A model generated the notes under the pieces. The model worked only from the letters and a program-made list of their open reading frames with translations, did not search any database and was not told where the DNA came from. The position numbers and the translations under genes are program-made. Of a stretch of DNA of 5,397 nucleotides, positions 5,081 through 5,397 are shown one piece after another. The DNA is from Anaerolineaceae bacterium (lineage in GTDB: Bacteria; Chloroflexota; Anaerolineae; Anaerolineales; Anaerolineaceae), in assembly GCA_003158355.1 (NCBI GenBank), contig PMIV01000274.1:1-5397 (forward strand). Reading direction: 5' to 3'. Position 1 is the first letter of the stretch. Each line of letters opens with the position of its first letter.

Positions 5081-5397
5081 ATGCCATTTATCAGTCAGAT
5101 TATTGGTAGAACCGTAGTGGACTCGGAGGGCGAAAAGCTCGGTCGTGTCGATGAAGTTCTGGCCACGCAAAAACCCGGGATCCAACATCCGGTTTTGACC
5201 GCGCTCGCGGTCTCGAAAAATAAAAAAATCCACTACTATCCATTTTCCGAAATTGCCGTCCTCTTTGCCCAGGTGATTCCTCTTTCGCATAAAGAGGAAG
5301 AACTGCCGCTTTACCCGGTCAAAGGAGACGAGATCCAGGTCATTCAAGATGTGCTGGATAAACAGATCATCGATACCAACGGCATCCGTGTGGTGCG
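5081..5397 (+). CDS. PRC-barrel domain protein, N-terminal part; possibly the start of an MgtE-like magnesium transporter or CBS protein
   Basis: The frame begins at ATG 5081 after a strong GGAGG (5071-5075, five-base gap) and is still open at the window edge after 105 codons. Residues 1-27 (start MPFISQIIGRTVVDSEGEKLGRV) have the typical opening of a PRC barrel: a short hydrophobic strand, I-G-x-x-V-V-D, a D/E-G turn, then LGRVDEV. A second similar unit seems to begin at about residue 87 (VIQDVLDKQIIDTNGIRVV), again with the x-V-x-D-x-x-G-x-x-V pattern. This tandem arrangement, with the phrase DVLDKQIID, is common at the N-terminus of proteins where PRC barrels precede MgtE-N and CBS domains, some with a membrane transporter domain. 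The rest lies outside the window, so the transporter assignment is inference; a soluble PRC-barrel or photosystem-H-subunit-like protein is the alternative. Expression may depend on readthrough of the terminator just upstream. A TATTAT at 5057-5062 could be a -10 box of its own, but no good -35 box accompanies it. Confidence 0.8.
   Translation, partial: MPFISQIIGRTVVDSEGEKLGRVDEVLATQKPGIQHPVLTALAVSKNKKIHYYPFSEIAVLFAQVIPLSHKEEELPLYPVKGDEIQVIQDVLDKQIIDTNGIRVV

Noticed and set aside
4763..5347. 194-residue open frame on the minus strand
   Set aside because: It runs antisense through the PRC-barrel gene, the terminator and the leader; the protein has no family-like motif, and the plus-strand features explain the region better.
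1..5397. CRISPR array, tRNA or rRNA gene, transposase, toxin-antitoxin or phage genes
   Set aside because: No regularly spaced direct repeats, cloverleaf, rRNA signature or matching protein motifs were seen on either strand.

Overview
The window looks like an ordinary stretch of a moderately GC-rich bacterial chromosome: it has sigma70-type promoters, Shine-Dalgarno sites and intrinsic terminators. A molybdenum hydroxylase subunit, a yeast-FCY1-like cytosine deaminase, a PRC-barrel protein of the type often fused to MgtE-like transporters, and a short dispersed hairpin repeat together are compatible with an anaerobic or environmental lineage such as Chloroflexota. That placement is inference only; no marker gene is present.

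Layout. Bases 1-227 hold the 3' end of an unrecognised gene whose tail weakly resembles ketopantoate-reductase-like dehydrogenases. Bases 275-340 form a compact control region: a near-consensus promoter followed by an 18-bp perfect inverted repeat that spans the end of the -10 box and the expected transcription start. It drives a GntR-family (HutC/UTRA-type) repressor at 345-1121. After a 163-bp gap with an imperfect hairpin comes a 754-residue molybdenum-cofactor subunit of the xanthine dehydrogenase family (1285-3549, TTG start). Converging on it is a CDA-superfamily deaminase (3582-4025, minus strand) with the active-site signature and C-terminal tail of fungal cytosine deaminase.

Bases 4038-4710 carry no convincing gene; they hold an AT-rich stretch and one palindromic repeat. 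A very strong promoter (4711-4739) then starts a leader with a doubtful 60-codon ORF, ending in a strong intrinsic terminator (5003-5039). The right arm of that terminator can also pair with sequence just downstream. The leader sits directly before a PRC-barrel gene (5081 to the window end), so this is a candidate transcription-attenuation region.

How the parts may work together (inference): the regulator probably represses itself and perhaps the hydroxylase downstream. The hydroxylase and cytosine deaminase both act on nucleobase-like heterocycles, which suggests a salvage or catabolic locus. The FAD and [2Fe-2S] partners a Mo-hydroxylase needs are not in the window. I found no clear sign of an undescribed multi-gene system. 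The best leads are the regulator's operator, the FCY1-like enzyme, and the leader with alternative hairpins.
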